The position numbers and the translations under genes were made by a program. From Streptomyces sclerotialus (lineage in GTDB: Bacteria; Actinomycetota; Actinomycetes; Streptomycetales; Streptomycetaceae), in NCBI RefSeq assembly GCF_040907265.1, contig NZ_JBFOHP010000002.1, positions 8,184,001 to 8,248,000 of the forward strand: DNA of 64,000 bases, in the 5' to 3' direction. This document shows positions 61,923 to 64,000 of this stretch, piece after piece. A model generated the notes under the pieces. That model was not told the DNA's origin, did not search any database, and saw only the letters and a program-made list of their open reading frames with translations. The first letter of the stretch is position 1, and every line of letters begins with the position of its first letter.

Positions 61923-63227
61923 TCATATCGGGGCGGCGCCTTTCTCGGCCCGCCCGGTGATTCCGGACGACGCTGCCTGGCGCCTGTCGACGGCTAGCTC
62001 GCCGTTCTGGATCACCATGCGGAGGGCGCGAAGGTTGCCGATGTCCGCAGTGGGATCGGCATTCAGCACGAGCAGGTCGGCGCGCTTGCCGGGGGCCACC
62101 GTGCCGAGGTCGGGGCGGACACACTGGCGCGCCGCGCCGCTGGTGCCTGCGGCCAGCACCTGGGTGGGCGTCATCCCGGCCGCCACCATGAGTTCGGCTT
62201 CTTCCAGAGTGTTGGCTCCGAACAGGCCCCGGCCGCTGAAGGTGTCGCTGCCCAGCGCGATGTGCACGCCGGCCTCAGCGACCTTCTGGAGATTGCCACG
62301 GGCGTCCGGGTGGGCGTCGTCGATCCAGAGCGTGGGTGTGTAGGTGATGCCGTGTTCGAGCATCAGGTCGATGAGCGAGCGATCGGTGAGGGGTTCGACG
62401 GTGACACCGTGCTCCAGGCCGTCCGCCCCGGCCTCGACCGCCTCGCGTGCCGCGGCTTGCTGGGTGGTGTGGACGGTGACCCGAAGGCCCCGCTCGTGCC
62501 CGGTCTCGATACCCGCCCGAAGGAGATCGAGGGGAAGCCGTTCCAACTCGACACCATCCGTAAAGGCAGGATTCTGCCAGAAGTATTTCGGCTCGCCGGA
62601 GTGTGCGCACGCGCCTTCCGACAGGAGTTTGATCGCGTCCACCTTGCGGTCAGCGAGACGGTGCACCAGGTCGCGGATCTCCTGCACGCTGTCGACCTCT
62701 CCCGTGAAGCGCTCGCGCGCCCAGGGGTTGCCGTTGAAGACAGTGGCGGCGGGATGCCCGTCGCGTCCGGTGATACCGCAACCGGTCGCCAACAGCCGCG
62801 GGCCCCGCAGCGTGCCTGCGGCGATTCTGGCCCGGGTGTCCAGGATTCCGTCCGTGGGATCGCCCACCGACTTGATGGTGGTGACCCCGTGGTCGAGGAA
62901 CAGCCCGAGCCTTCCGGGAAGCTCGTTCTCCTCGAAGGTCCGCATCGAATCGGGATCGGAGACCGCGCGCACGTCGTAGAAGTGGACATGAGTGTCGATC
63001 AGTCCCGGGATGACCCATCCTCCGGCCGCATCCACCTCCTGTCTGCCTCTGAGCGGCTCGGCCGAGACGGAAGCGATCTCTGCGCCGTCGATGGCGACGT
63101 CGTACAGACCGGTGAGCGCCTGGCGGCCGTCGAAGACACGTGCGCGACGGATCACGAGGTCGTAGGTCGCAGGACTGCGAGCCTCGGCGCTCGCGATCGC
63201 TTCGGCTTTCTGCTGCATCGCTTGCAT
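61923..63227 (-). CDS. Amidohydrolase-family (imidazolonepropionase/prolidase-like) metal-dependent hydrolase
   Basis: A 434-residue amidohydrolase with the metal-ligand set in order: DTHVHF near residue 78, Lys in IKLLSEGA near 200, His in VTVHTTQQ, His in GLEHGVT, and Asp in LGSDTF near 330. The tail PGKRADLLVLNADPTADI is typical of the superfamily. The substrate is unknown. ATG 63227 (MQAMQQ) has AGGAG upstream. It is followed on the upstream side by the Rrf2 gene on the same strand; a palindrome shared with the Rrf2 promoter lies 116 bases before its start. Confidence 0.9.
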   Translation of the reverse strand: MQAMQQKAEAIASAEARSPATYDLVIRRARVFDGRQALTGLYDVAIDGAEIASVSAEPLRGRQEVDAAGGWVIPGLIDTHVHFYDVRAVSDPDSMRTFEENELPGRLGLFLDHGVTTIKSVGDPTDGILDTRARIAAGTLRGPRLLATGCGITGRDGHPAATVFNGNPWARERFTGEVDSVQEIRDLVHRLADRKVDAIKLLSEGACAHSGEPKYFWQNPAFTDGVELERLPLDLLRAGIETGHERGLRVTVHTTQQAAAREAVEAGADGLEHGVTVEPLTDRSLIDLMLEHGITYTPTLWIDDAHPDARGNLQKVAEAGVHIALGSDTFSGRGLFGANTLEEAELMVAAGMTPTQVLAAGTSGAARQCVRPDLGTVAPGKRADLLVLNADPTADIGNLRALRMVIQNGELAVDRRQAASSGITGRAEKGAAPI

Positions 63228-63342
63228 CGCTCTCACTCCTGGCACGTTGTGAGTAGGTGGTCGAGTCCGGGTGCATGCAGAGGGATCGTGCGGCCGCTGA
63301 CATCGGGAGCCGGAGGCCCTGAAGTCCCACACCCCGGAACGA

Positions 63343-63365
63343 ACTGCAACTGCACTAGTTACAGT
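63343..63365. promoter_or_regulatory. Rrf2-type operator, amidohydrolase side
   Basis: ACTGCAACT-N5-AGTTACAGT is a 9-5-9 inverted repeat with one mismatch. The same arrangement occurs at 63925-63947 before the Rrf2 gene. It lies between the Rrf2 stop and the amidohydrolase start. Confidence 0.7.
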
Positions 63366-63398
63366 CAGGGGTGCGTCATGACGCGGGGCGTGTATGCG

Positions 63399-63899
63399 TC
63401 ACGGCTGAATCAGCGGTCCCTCGCTTCGTTGTCGAGTGGTCCTTCGCTTCGTTGTGGAGTGGTCCCTCACTTCGTTGTCGAAGGCCAGTATCTGCTGCAG
63501 CAGGGCGGCGATCGTCGTCCGGCCGAGCTGTTCCTCCAGAGCCCGCTCCGCGTTCTGGAACTCGACGTCGAGCAGATCGCCGATGTTGCGGCCGATCACG
63601 CATGCCCCACTGGGTGGATGGGGGTGCCTCGAGAAGATCCGCGCCCCTTCCACGGCGGCGTACGCGTCATAAAGCGTGATGTCCCGCGGGTTGCGGGCAA
63701 GGGACCAGCCACCGCCCCGCCCCTCGGCGGACCGCACCAGGTGAGCGTCTCGCAAGCGGCCGAGGATGCGCCGCACGAGAACGGGATTGCTTTCGAGACT
63801 GTCCGCGATCTCCGCTGAAGTCAGCGAGCCTCCACGCCGGTGCGCCAGCATCGCAAGCGCGTGAATCGCGACCGTGCTCCTGCTGCTGAGCCCCGCCAT
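63399..63899 (-). CDS. Rrf2-family transcriptional regulator
   Basis: A 166-residue winged-helix regulator: STVAIHALAMLAHRRGGSLT, then SAEIADSLESNPVLVRRILG and EGRGGGWSLARNPRDITLYD. Only one Cys (GACVIG) is present, so it lacks the three-Cys Fe-S site of IscR/NsrR and probably belongs to the CymR/YwnA-like cluster-free type. The C-terminal 25 residues are encoded by a 23-bp repeat and are not part of the fold. ATG 63899 is chosen from the fold start, with GGAGCCGGAG upstream. Confidence 0.9.
   Translation of the reverse strand: MAGLSSRSTVAIHALAMLAHRRGGSLTSAEIADSLESNPVLVRRILGRLRDAHLVRSAEGRGGGWSLARNPRDITLYDAYAAVEGARIFSRHPHPPSGACVIGRNIGDLLDVEFQNAERALEEQLGRTTIAALLQQILAFDNEVRDHSTTKRRTTRQRSEGPLIQP
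63415..63483 (-). repeat. 23-bp tandem repeat forming the Rrf2 C-terminal tail, 3 units
   Basis: Three 23-bp units (GGTCCCTCGCTTCGTTGTCG-type, 2-4 differences) lie in the last 28 codons of the Rrf2 gene. As 23 is not a multiple of three, any gain or loss of a unit would change the tail's frame. Confidence 0.88.
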
Positions 63900-63924
63900 C
63901 TCCGGCTCCTGTCGCCGCGGACTA

Positions 63925-63947
63925 ACTGTCACCAAGCTAGTTGCAGT
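63925..63947. promoter_or_regulatory. Rrf2-type operator, autoregulatory
   Basis: ACTGTCACC-N5-AGTTGCAGT keeps the 9-5-9 geometry of the site at 63343-63365 with seven of nine arm pairs. It ends outside the gene, 26 bases before the Rrf2 ATG. Confidence 0.7.
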
Positions 63948-64000
63948 TAATTCGACGGTCAACCGAGTTGTCCGGGGCCTCGGCCCTGAGCAGGTCGGAC

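Noticed and set aside
1..64000. tRNA and rRNA genes
   Set aside because: No cloverleaf-type or rRNA-like sequence was noticed on either strand while reading; a dedicated tRNA scan was not possible.

Overview
The window is high-GC actinobacterial DNA and is almost certainly from Streptomyces. The coding style is typical of that genus: strong third-position GC, GTG starts, twin-arginine and lipoprotein export signals, and many XRE-cupin, NarL-type and MarR regulators. The most telling genes are tap and tpg (48061-50881), which encode the telomere-associated protein and the terminal protein that complete replication of linear Streptomyces chromosomes and plasmids. The many decayed genes, insertion-sequence stumps and small tandem repeats fit a chromosome arm or a large linear plasmid.

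Layout. 1-5.6 kb: a membrane glycosyltransferase-like gene cut by the window edge, a two-component system whose kinase carries a 14-copy hexapeptide insert, a secreted I36-type inhibitor, a TOPRIM protein, and a TetR/DoxX pair with its operator over the start codon. 5.6-14.2 kb: a metal (probably copper) tolerance island. It holds a BlaI-type repressor with a broken M56 partner, DUF6153 and DUF305 proteins, a BNR-type lipoprotein, a frameshifted cupredoxin/P-type ATPase gene, SHOCT and DUF2933 membrane proteins and an isoprenylcysteine-methyltransferase-like protein. 14.4-21.6 kb: a serpin, then two aromatic-acid decarboxylase systems, each with a divergent regulator (UbiD-type C and D subunits with AraC; phenolic acid decarboxylase with MarR). 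21.6-26.6 kb: a B3/4-domain gene, EamA transporters, a cupin regulator and several decaying genes.

26.6-36.8 kb: a minus-strand secondary-metabolite unit. It consists of an uncharacterised gene, a frameshifted LLM flavin oxidoreductase, a 2263-residue fully reducing type I polyketide synthase resembling mycocerosic acid synthase, and a geranylgeranyl-reductase-family FAD enzyme. 37.1-42.4 kb: a MEDS-STAS protein with a degenerate RsbW-like ATPase, then an ABC exporter with its own kinase and response regulator behind a strong palindrome. 42.4-46.0 kb: an aminotransferase, a cupin regulator with paired operators and an MFS transporter.

46.0-55.1 kb: the tap-tpg segment. It is bracketed by two same-strand stumps of IS5-type transposases and contains a TnsA-like relic, an internally deleted carboxylesterase, an ECF41 sigma factor with its classical CMD target gene and promoter, a scrambled transposase and an MFS exporter. 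55.1-64 kb: a VOC protein, a Tat-exported GH11 xylanase, SUKH-3 and XRE genes, a ruined SDR gene, a tautomerase, and an amidohydrolase with an Rrf2 regulator that share one palindromic motif.

Two themes run through the window. At least thirteen short tandem-repeat loci (6-23 bp units) lie inside or next to genes. At least eight genes contain one-base-type frame breaks, so either pseudogene formation is active here or the assembly has residual indel errors; the sequence alone cannot decide between these.
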